Assembly: GCA_021648425.1 (NCBI GenBank)
Contig: JAKISV010000096.1
Coordinates: forward strand, 1 to 10,542
Reading direction: 5' to 3'
DNA from: Rhizobiaceae bacterium
GTDB taxonomy: Bacteria > Pseudomonadota > Alphaproteobacteria > Rhizobiales > Rhizobiaceae
DNA length: 10,542 nucleotides
Numbering within the stretch: the stretch's first letter is position 1; every line of letters starts with the position of its first letter. The translations under genes were made by a program, and so were the position numbers. Below, piece by piece: positions 1 through 7,111 of the stretch. Under the pieces are notes generated by a model. That model did no database searches. It was not told the origin of the DNA and was given only the letters and a program-made list of their open reading frames with translations.

Positions 1-1151
1 CAAGCGTAAAAAGTTCTGCAATCAATCGGCCGCCATTGCCTGGTGGAGTTGTTTCGACAAACCTGCCTATTTCGGCGCCGCTAACACCACAATACGATCA
101 GTCACGTTATAATCAAAATGCACCAACATCACTGACGGGTGCCCGCCAACGGGCAGGGCAGGTAGCGCCAATCAATACCGGCGCTAATCCATATCCGGCA
201 GATGTGAAGGATGTGCGCACAACGTACCGCGAGCCTGTGCATCAGACAAAGACATTGAGGCGACCTGTCAAAAGTTCTCGCAACGTGGATCCCATTACAA
301 CCGCATCAATCAAACCAGCCAAACCAGCGCCAGTAAGCGCCAGGCCTGCCACGAAGGTAAAAACACCCATACCTGCCAAAGTGCCGGCTAATTATAAGTC
401 GGGCCTGGCTGTCCCTAAATTGAAAAAACCGCAAGCCGTCACCAAAACCACCCTCAGCGATGGGCGTTATGTCGTGGTGGCAGGAGATTCTTTAGGCAAA
501 ATTGCCAATAAGATAAATGTTCGCACCAGCGATCTGATGCGCGTCAACAATTTGACAAACAGCAATATCCGCATTGGGCAAAAATTGGTTATTCCTGATG
601 GAACAATGAAAACTAATATTAAACCCACTGATACCAAAAAGCAGATTGCTGCTTTGGCACCGGTGAAGGTTGATCCGGTGATAACAAATGCAACGCCAAA
701 ACCTTATGTCAAACCCAGCAGCGTAGAATCAATCAGAGCCATAGATTCTGATGAAAAAGCACCTGCGCGTACCGGAATTGATACATTCCGCTGGCCAGCT
801 ACCGGCAAGGTAGTGTCCAAATTTGGTGATCGACGCAATGGTGAACGAAATTCAGGGATAGATATTTCTGTTCCTGAGGGCACTTCTGTCAAAGCTGCTG
901 AAAATGGTGTGGTTATTTATTCCGGCAGCGAGTTGAAAGACTACGGTAATTTGCTGCTGATCCGTCATGATGGCGGGTGGGTTTCTGCCTATGCCTACAA
1001 TAAAACACTGCAGGTAAAGCGTGGCGATAAAGTGCGTCGCGGTCAGGTCGTTGCAAAATCCGGGCGAACCGGCAAAGCCGAGCAGCCAATGATCCATTTT
1101 GAGTTGCGCAAGGATTCCAATCCGGTTAATCCGCAAACTTATTTGCGATAA
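1..1151 (+). CDS. LysM + degenerate LytM/M23 domain envelope protein (NlpD/DipM-like), 5' end missing
   Basis: The frame is open to the left edge (first whole codon at base 3), so the true start and any signal peptide lie outside. The TTG at 36 is only an internal candidate. About 140 residues of Pro/Lys/Ala-rich, probably disordered linker come first. A LysM peptidoglycan-binding domain follows (462-602, ending in a typical GQKLVIPDG), then a second linker and a C-terminal LytM/M23 domain (about 786-1139, WPATGKVVSKFG onward). Of the M23 zinc and catalytic residues, the first His of HxxxD is Asn (849-851), the Asp is kept (861-863), the His of YAH is Tyr (996-998), and the HxH pair is Met-Ile-His (1089-1097). 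This loss matches E. coli NlpD/EnvC and Caulobacter DipM, which activate cell-wall amidases instead of cutting peptidoglycan. I infer a periplasmic role in septal wall splitting. The LysM+M23 assignment is firm; amidase activation is inference. Confidence 0.9.
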   Translation, partial: SVKSSAINRPPLPGGVVSTNLPISAPLTPQYDQSRYNQNAPTSLTGARQRAGQVAPINTGANPYPADVKDVRTTYREPVHQTKTLRRPVKSSRNVDPITTASIKPAKPAPVSARPATKVKTPIPAKVPANYKSGLAVPKLKKPQAVTKTTLSDGRYVVVAGDSLGKIANKINVRTSDLMRVNNLTNSNIRIGQKLVIPDGTMKTNIKPTDTKKQIAALAPVKVDPVITNATPKPYVKPSSVESIRAIDSDEKAPARTGIDTFRWPATGKVVSKFGDRRNGERNSGIDISVPEGTSVKAAENGVVIYSGSELKDYGNLLLIRHDGGWVSAYAYNKTLQVKRGDKVRRGQVVAKSGRTGKAEQPMIHFELRKDSNPVNPQTYLR

Positions 1152-1164
1152 ACTGAAGGTTGCC

Positions 1165-1190
1165 GGGTAAATCAGTTGATTGATTTACCC
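1165..1190. terminator. Perfect 10-bp inverted repeat between convergent genes, possible bidirectional terminator
   Basis: Arms GGGTAAATCA (1165-1174) and TGATTTACCC (1181-1190) are perfectly complementary with a 6-base loop. The element starts 13 bases after the stop of the LysM/M23 gene and contains the stop codon of the convergent ATPase gene (1172-1174). Position and symmetry suit a shared terminator. Neither side has a good run of T, however: the plus-strand 3' flank is ATTTCTCC and the minus-strand flank is GGCAACC. Intrinsic termination would therefore be weak. Confidence 0.4.
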
Positions 1191-2056
1191 ATTTCTCCTG
1201 CCATGTCCTGAATAAACTGCCAGGCGACACGGCCTGAGCGACTGCCACGCGTTATTGACCATTCAAGTGCACGAGTGCGTAATTTATCAGCAGGAATGTC
1301 CAGATTGTAATAGTCGGCATAACCGACAACCATGTCGAAATACTCCTTCTGCGAGCAGTTATGAAATCCCAACCAGAGGCCAAAACGGTCAGACAGGGAA
1401 ACTTTTTCTTCCACGGCTTCCCCAGGGCTTATTGCGGTTGAACGCTCGTTTTCAATCATGTCGCGAGGCAGCAAGTGTCGGCGATTTGAAGTGGCATAGA
1501 ATATAACATTTTGCGGACGCCCCTCGATGCCACCATCCAGAGCAGCTTTCAGGGACTTATAAGAAGTGTCATCACCGTCAAAAGATAAATCATCGCAAAA
1601 TAAGATGATGCGGTGATCGATATCGCGCAATTTGTTGAGCAGGCCTGGCAGAGAATGGATGTCTTCGCGGTGTATTTCGATCAATTTCAGCGGCTTGTTT
1701 CCGGTATTGCCAGGATTATCATTGATATGAGCGTGAACGGCTTTGACCAGTGAGGATTTTCCCATGCCGCGAGCGCCCCACAACAGGGCGTTGTTTGCAG
1801 CGTGACCGGCAGTAAAACGCTTGGTATTTTCCACCAATATTGAACCCACGTGATCGATGCCTTTCAGCAACACCATTTCAACGCGATTCACATCCTTCAC
1901 CGGTGTCAGTGCGCCCTTGTCCTCCTGCCAGACAAATGCGTTTGCATCTTCCAGACTGATCGCTGGAACCTGCGGTGGAGCCATTCGTTCGACCAAATCC
2001 AGCAGGCGGTCAATCTTTTCATTCAACCGGGTGATTTTCAGTTTGTGTTTTGGCAT
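1172..2056 (-). CDS. DUF815-family AAA-type P-loop ATPase
   Basis: A 294-residue cytosolic protein with no signal peptide or membrane segment. The N-terminus (about 1-30) is Lys/Arg/Leu-rich and probably helical. Walker A is GARGMGKSS at residues 94-102 (bases 1751-1777) and Walker B is ILFCDD at 151-156. The stretch YATSNRRHL (187-195) is characteristic of DUF815 ATPases and probably holds sensor/arginine-finger residues. The C-terminus (WSITRGSRSGRVAWQF) matches the family ending. Length is normal for the family. ATP binding is well supported by motifs; the biological role of DUF815 proteins is not settled and I do not assign one. The start at 2056 is preceded on the minus strand by AGGTAAAG, an acceptable ribosome site. 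The gene is convergent with the LysM/M23 gene and divergent from yajC, so it is probably transcribed alone. Confidence 0.88.
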   Translation of the reverse strand: MPKHKLKITRLNEKIDRLLDLVERMAPPQVPAISLEDANAFVWQEDKGALTPVKDVNRVEMVLLKGIDHVGSILVENTKRFTAGHAANNALLWGARGMGKSSLVKAVHAHINDNPGNTGNKPLKLIEIHREDIHSLPGLLNKLRDIDHRIILFCDDLSFDGDDTSYKSLKAALDGGIEGRPQNVIFYATSNRRHLLPRDMIENERSTAISPGEAVEEKVSLSDRFGLWLGFHNCSQKEYFDMVVGYADYYNLDIPADKLRTRALEWSITRGSRSGRVAWQFIQDMAGEMGKSIN

Positions 2057-2226
2057 CGCTTTACCTGGATTGATGGAAAATCTGGAAATGAAAAATTAAA
2101 CCAGAGCAACGGCAATTTTATCACAGGCAATCACCAAGAACGAGTGATTAAAATCAATTGTTGCAGGGGTGGTTAAGAGGGGTTGGAAATTAATTGCAAC
2201 TGGAGCAATGTTCACCTCTTCAACAA

Positions 2227-2254
2227 TTGCAATTATGGCCTACATGTCTATAGT
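2227..2254 (+). promoter_or_regulatory. Candidate sigma70-type promoter of the yajC-secDF operon
   Basis: TTGCAA (2227-2232) is followed after 16 bases by TATAGT (2249-2254). The matches to TTGACA and TATAAT are 4/6 and 5/6. Transcription would start near 2260, leaving a leader of about 80 bases before yajC. The -35 hexamer lies inside the palindrome AATTGCAATT (2226-2235), so a repressor could act there. This is a pattern match only. I found no equally good promoter facing the ATPase gene in the same divergent gap (2057-2340). Confidence 0.35.
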
Positions 2255-2324
2255 CCCCGCAAATCAGTTAATTGCCGGTTCGCGGTGGCTAATAACCAAC
2301 CAGACCGGTCAACAATATTCATTC

Positions 2325-2329
2325 AGGAG
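2325..2329 (+). promoter_or_regulatory. Ribosome binding site of yajC
   Basis: AGGAG lies 11 bases before the ATG at 2341. This is slightly long spacing, but it is the only Shine-Dalgarno-like match in the leader, and no alternative in-frame start occurs just upstream. It supports the ATG at 2341 as the start. Confidence 0.6.
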
Positions 2330-2340
2330 TTAAGATTTCC

Positions 2341-2751
2341 ATGTTTGCGACACCAGCTCAGGCCAGTAATACAGTTGGCTCATCGATATTTGACCACCAG
2401 GCGCCGGTATTGGCTCAGGTTGCGGGTGGTTCTGATCTTTTGATGAGCATTTTGCCTTTTATCCTGATTTTTGTAATCATGTATTTTCTGATCCTGCGCC
2501 CCCAGCGCCGGCAGATGAAAACCCGCGAAGCGATGCTGGAAAATATCAGGCGTAATGACACGGTTGTGACCGGTGGCGGTATTGTTGGCAAAGTTACCAA
2601 AGTTATCGATGACCACGAATTGGAAGTTGAGATTGCCAAAGGCATCAAAATCAGAGCCGTTCGCAGTCTGGTTGCTGATGTACGCGTCAAAGGTGAGCCT
2701 GTGAAAGCAACAAAGGCGGCAGCTCGAACACCCGCAGTCAAAAAGAAATAG
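2341..2751 (+). CDS. yajC: Preprotein translocase accessory subunit YajC
   Basis: A 136-residue single-pass inner-membrane protein that belongs to the SecDF-YajC complex attached to SecYEG. A short N-terminal region precedes one hydrophobic segment at about residues 36-53 (ILPFILIFVIMYFLIL). This is followed directly by the family signature RPQRRQMK and a basic cytosolic domain containing GGGIVGKV and the typical IKIRAVRS. The C-terminus is Lys/Ala-rich. Length is at the upper end for YajC because of the N-terminal extension, which is Ala/Ser/Gln-rich and common in alphaproteobacteria. It is first in the operon, 60 bases ahead of secDF, consistent with co-transcription. YajC is non-essential where tested, and its precise role is less clear than that of SecD/SecF. 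Confidence 0.95.
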   Translation: MFATPAQASNTVGSSIFDHQAPVLAQVAGGSDLLMSILPFILIFVIMYFLILRPQRRQMKTREAMLENIRRNDTVVTGGGIVGKVTKVIDDHELEVEIAKGIKIRAVRSLVADVRVKGEPVKATKAAARTPAVKKK

Positions 2752-2811
2752 CCTTAAAAGCTGAACCCTGGAGTTATATTCAGGTAATCCCAATTCGGAT
2801 ATATATGTAAA

Positions 2812-5358
2812 ATGTTGTACTTCTCGCGCTGGAAATCAACCCTGATACTGTTATCAGTACTGGCCGGCATGATGTTTGCCCTGCCAAATTTTGTATCTCA
2901 GCAAACACTCAATAAACTCCCTTCCTGGATACCAACAAAACAAGTTAATCTTGGGCTGGATTTGCAGGGCGGTGTTCAACTACTGATCCAGGTAGACCGT
3001 GAAGCGCTGCTGAAAGAGCGTGTTTCTACTATTCTTGATGATGTTCGCCGCATTATGCGTCAGGATCGCCAGATTCGTTACCGGATTAATAGCGGACTGA
3101 AAAATGCCGTAGAGTTGCGCCTGCGTGAGCCCGGCGATGTAGCTAAAGCAAAAACCCTGTTGCGGGAAATCACCCAACCGATTTCTGCAGGTGGTTTTGG
3201 CCAGTCGCAGATTACGGAAGTAGACCTTGATGAGCCTTCCGAGGGGGTTTTGGTTTTCAGCCTGACAAACCAGGGAATTAATTATGGCCTTGCAAGTGCT
3301 GTAACCCAGTCCATTGAGGTAATTCGCAAACGCATTGATGAATTTGGCACCACTGAACCTGTAGTTCAGCGTCAGGGTAATGATAGAATTCTGGTGGAAG
3401 TTCCCGGTGTCGATGACCCTGAAAGGCTAAAAAGCCTGATTGGCACAACGGCTAAACTGAGTTTCCATCTTGTTAATACGGATATGACTGCTGAGGAGGC
3501 TTTGCAGTCGCGCGCGCCTGCCGGCACTGTAATAATGTATGATGACGGTGATCCGCCGATACCTGAATTGCTGCAGACCAGTTCGCTGGTAAAAGGCGAA
3601 AACCTGGTGGATGCGCAACCGGGTTTTGATCAGCAAACCAACGAGCCAATTGTCACATTCAGATTTGATTCAAAAGGTGGATCGCGTTTTTGTCAGGTAT
3701 CAACTGCCAATATTGGCCGCCGTTTTGCCATTGTACTGGACCAGACAGTCATTACCGCTCCAGTCATTCAAAGCGCCATTTGCGGCGGCTCAGGACAGAT
3801 TTCAGGTAATTTCACCGTGGAAGGTGCCAACAATCTGGCGGTTCTTCTAAGAGCCGGTGCGTTGCCTGCTAAACTTGACTTTATCGAAGAGCGCACTGTT
3901 GGCCCAAGCCTGGGTAAAGATTCAATTGAAGCCGGCCAAATTGCTTCAATCATTGGCGCTGTTTTGGTTTTGATCTTCATGGTACTTGCCTACGGATTTT
4001 TAGGGGTTCTGGCAAATATCGCACTGATTGCCAATATCTCCATTATTCTTGGGCTTTTATCAATAATAGGCGCTACGCTGACGCTTCCAGGTATTGCCGG
4101 TATTGTTCTGACAATGGGTATGGCTGTGGATGCCAATGTGCTGATTTTTGAGCGAATACGTGAAGAGCGGCGTGGCGGGCGAAGTTTGATTCAGGCCGTT
4201 GATGCGGGATTCCGTCGGGCGCTGGCAACAATTGTTGATGCCAATATAACGACACTGATCGCTGCAGCAATCCTGTTTTATCTGGGTTCTGGCCCGGTAA
4301 AAGGTTTTGCTGTGACGCTGGCCATTGGTATTATTACCACCGTGTTTACCGCCTATACATTAACGCGGTTGATGGTGGCGCTATGGGTTAAGTGGAAAAA
4401 ACCAAAAGATCTGCCAAGGCGCTTGATTACGTTTATTCCAGTCAACACAAAGCTGCGCTTCATGCGCAACCGGGTGATTGCTTTTCCAGTGTCCGTCATT
4501 GCGATCGTTGCCTCAATTGCATTGTTTTTCAGCTTGAGTTTGAATTACGGCATTGATTTTCTCGGTGGCACGATGATTGAAGTGCAGGCGAAGCAGGAAC
4601 AGTCAGATATTGGGGGAATCCGTTCGGCTTTGAGAGAGCTTAATCTGGGTGATGTGCAGGTGCAGGAATTTGGCAATGCCAAGGATATCCTGATCCGGGT
4701 GGAGTCGCAAAATGCCGGTGAGGCGGGTGAACAAAGCGTTATCGTAAAAGTGCGTGATGCGCTGGAAGCCGACTATGAGTTTCGCCGGGTGGAGGTTGTT
4801 GGCCCGACTGTTTCAGGTGAATTGGCGCAAGCCGGTTTGCTGGCAATCGTCGGTGCGCTGGCAGCCATCATGGTTTATATCTGGATCAGGTTCGAATGGC
4901 AGTTTGCCATCGGCGCGGTGGCGGCAACGTTGCATGATGTTTTACTTACCATAGGTATATTCTCACTCATGCGGCTGGAATTCAATCTATCGACCATTGC
5001 GGCGGTGTTGACCATTGTGGGGTATTCGTTGAACGATACCGTGGTGGTCTATGACCGGGTGCGTGAAAATTTACGAAAATACAAAAAAATGGCCATTCCC
5101 GATTTGTTGGATTTGTCCATCAATCAAATGTTGTCTCGTACAATCCTGACTTCAGTTACCACATTGCTGGCGTTGTTTTCGTTATATATATTCGGTGGAG
5201 AAGTTTTGGCTTCCTTCACATTTGCGATGATATTCGGCGTATTTGTCGGCACCTATTCCTCGATATTCATCGCCGCACCCATGCTGATCTATTTCAAGCT
5301 GCGCCCGGGGCAGATTGCCGGTTCGGAAGTTGAGGAAGACAACCAGGTAAAGGCTTAG
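2812..5358 (+). CDS. secDF: Fused SecD-SecF protein translocation subunit
   Basis: An 848-residue RND-superfamily membrane protein that uses the proton gradient to pull secretory proteins across the inner membrane after SecA-driven translocation. The SecD half has TM1 at about 8-28, the D1 motif LGLDLQGG (D50), a large periplasmic P1 domain, and a five-helix bundle with GMAVDANVLIFERIREE (D440). A short basic linker (about 528-550) leads into the SecF half: TM7, the GIDFLGG motif (580-586), the second periplasmic domain, and YSLNDTVVVYDRVREN (D742). D440 and D742 correspond to the proton-relay aspartates of TM4 and TM10 described for Thermus SecDF. Many bacteria encode SecD and SecF separately; the fusion is usual in Rhizobiales and in Bacillus. 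The ATG at 2812 has no strong Shine-Dalgarno sequence. Two cysteines in P1 (C294, C324) are noted separately. Confidence 0.96.
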   Translation: MLYFSRWKSTLILLSVLAGMMFALPNFVSQQTLNKLPSWIPTKQVNLGLDLQGGVQLLIQVDREALLKERVSTILDDVRRIMRQDRQIRYRINSGLKNAVELRLREPGDVAKAKTLLREITQPISAGGFGQSQITEVDLDEPSEGVLVFSLTNQGINYGLASAVTQSIEVIRKRIDEFGTTEPVVQRQGNDRILVEVPGVDDPERLKSLIGTTAKLSFHLVNTDMTAEEALQSRAPAGTVIMYDDGDPPIPELLQTSSLVKGENLVDAQPGFDQQTNEPIVTFRFDSKGGSRFCQVSTANIGRRFAIVLDQTVITAPVIQSAICGGSGQISGNFTVEGANNLAVLLRAGALPAKLDFIEERTVGPSLGKDSIEAGQIASIIGAVLVLIFMVLAYGFLGVLANIALIANISIILGLLSIIGATLTLPGIAGIVLTMGMAVDANVLIFERIREERRGGRSLIQAVDAGFRRALATIVDANITTLIAAAILFYLGSGPVKGFAVTLAIGIITTVFTAYTLTRLMVALWVKWKKPKDLPRRLITFIPVNTKLRFMRNRVIAFPVSVIAIVASIALFFSLSLNYGIDFLGGTMIEVQAKQEQSDIGGIRSALRELNLGDVQVQEFGNAKDILIRVESQNAGEAGEQSVIVKVRDALEADYEFRRVEVVGPTVSGELAQAGLLAIVGALAAIMVYIWIRFEWQFAIGAVAATLHDVLLTIGIFSLMRLEFNLSTIAAVLTIVGYSLNDTVVVYDRVRENLRKYKKMAIPDLLDLSINQMLSRTILTSVTTLLALFSLYIFGGEVLASFTFAMIFGVFVGTYSSIFIAAPMLIYFKLRPGQIAGSEVEEDNQVKA

Positions 5359-5365
5359 GCCTGTC

Positions 5366-5764
5366 ATGAGCGATGATGCAAAAGGCATTCAGTTTCGCGA
5401 AGCACATTTCCCCGGCAGGGCACCAATTGATGCCTATGGCGATGGTGGATTTCGTTTTGCGCAAATGAGTCATCGCGGCAGTATTTTGTGCCTGCCGTCG
5501 GGAATTTATGGCTGGAATGTTTCTGACAATTCTGAATTTACAGTGGGAAATTTTCGAAAACTGTTGGAAGAAGCCAGTGAGATTGAAGTTTTGCTGGTTG
5601 GTATGGGTGAAGAATTGATCGCCATTAATCCTCTACTGCGTAAAGCTCTGCGCGAGGCTTCAATTTCAGCAGACCCCATGAGCACCGGTGCCGCCGTTCG
5701 AACATTCAATGTTCTGCTTGCCGAGGGCAGGGCGGTATCTGCTGCGTTGCTTGCAGTGCAATAG
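5366..5764 (+). CDS. Mth938-like (DUF498) domain protein, NDUFAF3-like
   Basis: A 132-residue soluble protein, almost all of it a single Mth938-like domain. Visible family features are DAYGDGGFRF (about 19-28), LPSGIYGW, a central LLVGMGEE (about 72-79), and the strongly conserved C-terminal stretch MSTGAAVRTFNVLLAEGR. The eukaryotic member is NDUFAF3, a mitochondrial factor for assembly of respiratory complex I. The gene starts 7 bases after the secDF stop with no clear Shine-Dalgarno sequence, so translation is probably coupled to secDF. It abuts the next gene, whose mitochondrial relative NDUFAF6 also serves complex I. Family membership is clear; a role in complex I assembly in this bacterium is inference from homology and neighbours. 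Confidence 0.88.
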   Translation: MSDDAKGIQFREAHFPGRAPIDAYGDGGFRFAQMSHRGSILCLPSGIYGWNVSDNSEFTVGNFRKLLEEASEIEVLLVGMGEELIAINPLLRKALREASISADPMSTGAAVRTFNVLLAEGRAVSAALLAVQ

Positions 5765-6600
5765 TGATGAATGCACATTTTCAATATTGTGCTGATTATC
5801 TGCGCAAGCACGATTATGCACGCTATATCAGTTGTCTTTATCTTGAAGAAAATGCACGCCGGGCGGCTTTTGCGATTTATGCGTTTAATGGCGAAATCGA
5901 TAATATCGCGCGACAGGTTTCAGAACCGATGCCCGGAGAAATTCGCCTGCAGTGGTGGCGCGATGAGGTTTTGGCAGGCAATCAATCTTCGGCCAATCCT
6001 ATCGCACGCGCACTGCTGGAGGTAATAGCAAATTACCAACTTCCATTGGATGTTTTTGAACGTTTGTTGAGCGCCCGAATATTTGACCTTTATCATGATG
6101 GGATGGCTGATAATCATGGTTTTGAAACCTATCTTGGTGAAACCCGCTCGAGCCTGTTTTATTTACAGGTGCTGGTTATGGAAGGTGAAAAATCCGATAA
6201 AAACTATGCTGATGCGTGTGGGCATTCGGGAGTGTTTATCGGCAGCGTGGAATTGCTGAAAGCGTTGCCTTTTCATTTCAATCGCCAGCAGTCATATTTC
6301 CCGCCTGATATATCAACCAGTGCAATGCCATCCAATGATGCTGCTTCACAAATGCAGGTGGATGAGGATTGGCTCCAAGATGTTGGCAGATACGCATTGG
6401 GCCACTATGAGGCGGCGAAGACTGCTATTGCTCAACTGCCGCAGGATGCTCAATCACTGTTCATCATATTGGAACTGGCAAAGTTTGAACTAAACCGTCT
6501 GCTTGAGAGCGGCGTTAAATTAGACACGCCGGTTGTTCAGCCATCGCGGTTGAGGGTGAACTGGTGTTTGTGGCGTGCTGCCCGCAGGTATGGGAGTTAA
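5764..6600 (+). CDS. Squalene/phytoene synthase-fold protein without catalytic Asp motifs, NDUFAF6-like
   Basis: A 278-residue soluble protein of the squalene/phytoene synthase superfamily. The GTG at 5764 overlaps the previous stop by one base. The ATG at 5767 is an equally likely start, and translation is probably coupled. The N-terminus (LRKHDYARYISCLYL, AFNGEIDN, QVSEPMPGEIRLQWW) and the middle (SSLFYL, HSG...KALPFHFNRQQSYFPPDI) resemble human NDUFAF6 as I remember it. Catalysis in true phytoene synthases needs two DxxxD motifs. Here the first is D46-x3-R50. The second, expected at about 165-169, reads LKALP, with no Asp between 151 and 181. A prenyl-diphosphate condensation activity is therefore unlikely. 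The C-terminal WCLWRAARR is typical of the alphaproteobacterial members. Automatic labels such as phytoene synthase would mislead. The complex I assembly role is inferred. Confidence 0.87.
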   Translation: MMNAHFQYCADYLRKHDYARYISCLYLEENARRAAFAIYAFNGEIDNIARQVSEPMPGEIRLQWWRDEVLAGNQSSANPIARALLEVIANYQLPLDVFERLLSARIFDLYHDGMADNHGFETYLGETRSSLFYLQVLVMEGEKSDKNYADACGHSGVFIGSVELLKALPFHFNRQQSYFPPDISTSAMPSNDAASQMQVDEDWLQDVGRYALGHYEAAKTAIAQLPQDAQSLFIILELAKFELNRLLESGVKLDTPVVQPSRLRVNWCLWRAARRYGS

Positions 6601-6685
6601 AAATTAAATCCTGAAACTTGCAGAAATGAACCGGAACCATTAGTTTTCTAAAAAATAACAGATTACCGGTGGTTTATAGTCTTTC

Positions 6686-7111
6686 ATGCCTCTTGAATTA
6701 TTTGCCATATTAGTTCCGCTTGGAATTGCCCTGATTGTGCTGGTTGTGCATTATTCCGGCCTGTCAAAAAAGGCACTGTTGCGCGATGGTGCTCATGCGA
6801 TTGATCTGCTCCTGGAAGACTATGGAGCCGAAAAAAGTACCGGTTCAAGTATCCTGACCATTGATAATCGCGCTGCCTTTATCGAGCTGGAATCCGGTGA
6901 TCGTCTTGGTCTGGTGGAAACAATGGGGGATCGTTTTGTTACCCGAATTCTAAATCACAATGACCTTGGTGAATATGCTTTTAACAATGACAACATACTG
7001 AGCGTAAAATATCACGATTTCACCCACCCCGCAGGTACTTATAAGTTTGGCAATGATAACATTGTTTCGCGGGTCGCGGACTGGTTAAAAAACCTCAAGG
7101 AAGAAAAATGA
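6686..7111 (+). CDS. Unrecognised membrane-anchored protein coupled to a fatty acid hydroxylase-family gene
   Basis: A 141-residue protein that I do not recognise. One hydrophobic segment at about residues 5-24 (LFAILVPLGIALIVLVVHY) is followed by SKK, which by the positive-inside rule puts the rest in the cytosol. The remaining 115 residues look like a small beta-rich domain (ILTIDNRAAFIELESGDRLGLVETMG, FVTRIL) with repeated Asn-Asp-Asn (NNDNI, GNDNI) and a Lys-rich helical tail. There are no cysteines or obvious catalytic motif. The stop codon overlaps the ATG of the next gene (ATGA, 7108-7111), so the two are almost certainly translated together and may act together. The gene lies 85 bases after the NDUFAF6-like gene, so it may have its own promoter, though none is convincing. 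The start has a weak ribosome site. Confidence 0.78.
   Translation: MPLELFAILVPLGIALIVLVVHYSGLSKKALLRDGAHAIDLLLEDYGAEKSTGSSILTIDNRAAFIELESGDRLGLVETMGDRFVTRILNHNDLGEYAFNNDNILSVKYHDFTHPAGTYKFGNDNIVSRVADWLKNLKEEK
7098..7103 (+). promoter_or_regulatory. Ribosome binding site of the desaturase/hydroxylase gene
   Basis: AGGAAG lies 4 bases before the ATG at 7108, inside the end of the upstream 141-residue gene. With the ATGA overlap it fixes the start and indicates both independent ribosome entry and coupling. Confidence 0.65.

Noticed and set aside
2183..2443. Plus-strand frame of 86 codons running from the intergenic region into yajC
   Set aside because: It overlaps the yajC start in another frame, lacks a ribosome site, and its composition is not protein-like. 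yajC has a clear Shine-Dalgarno sequence and family motifs.
6601..6685. Promoter or terminator in the gap after the NDUFAF6-like gene
   Set aside because: TATAGT (6675-6680) is too close to the ATG at 6686 and has no -35 partner, and no stable hairpin is visible. Nothing can be supported.
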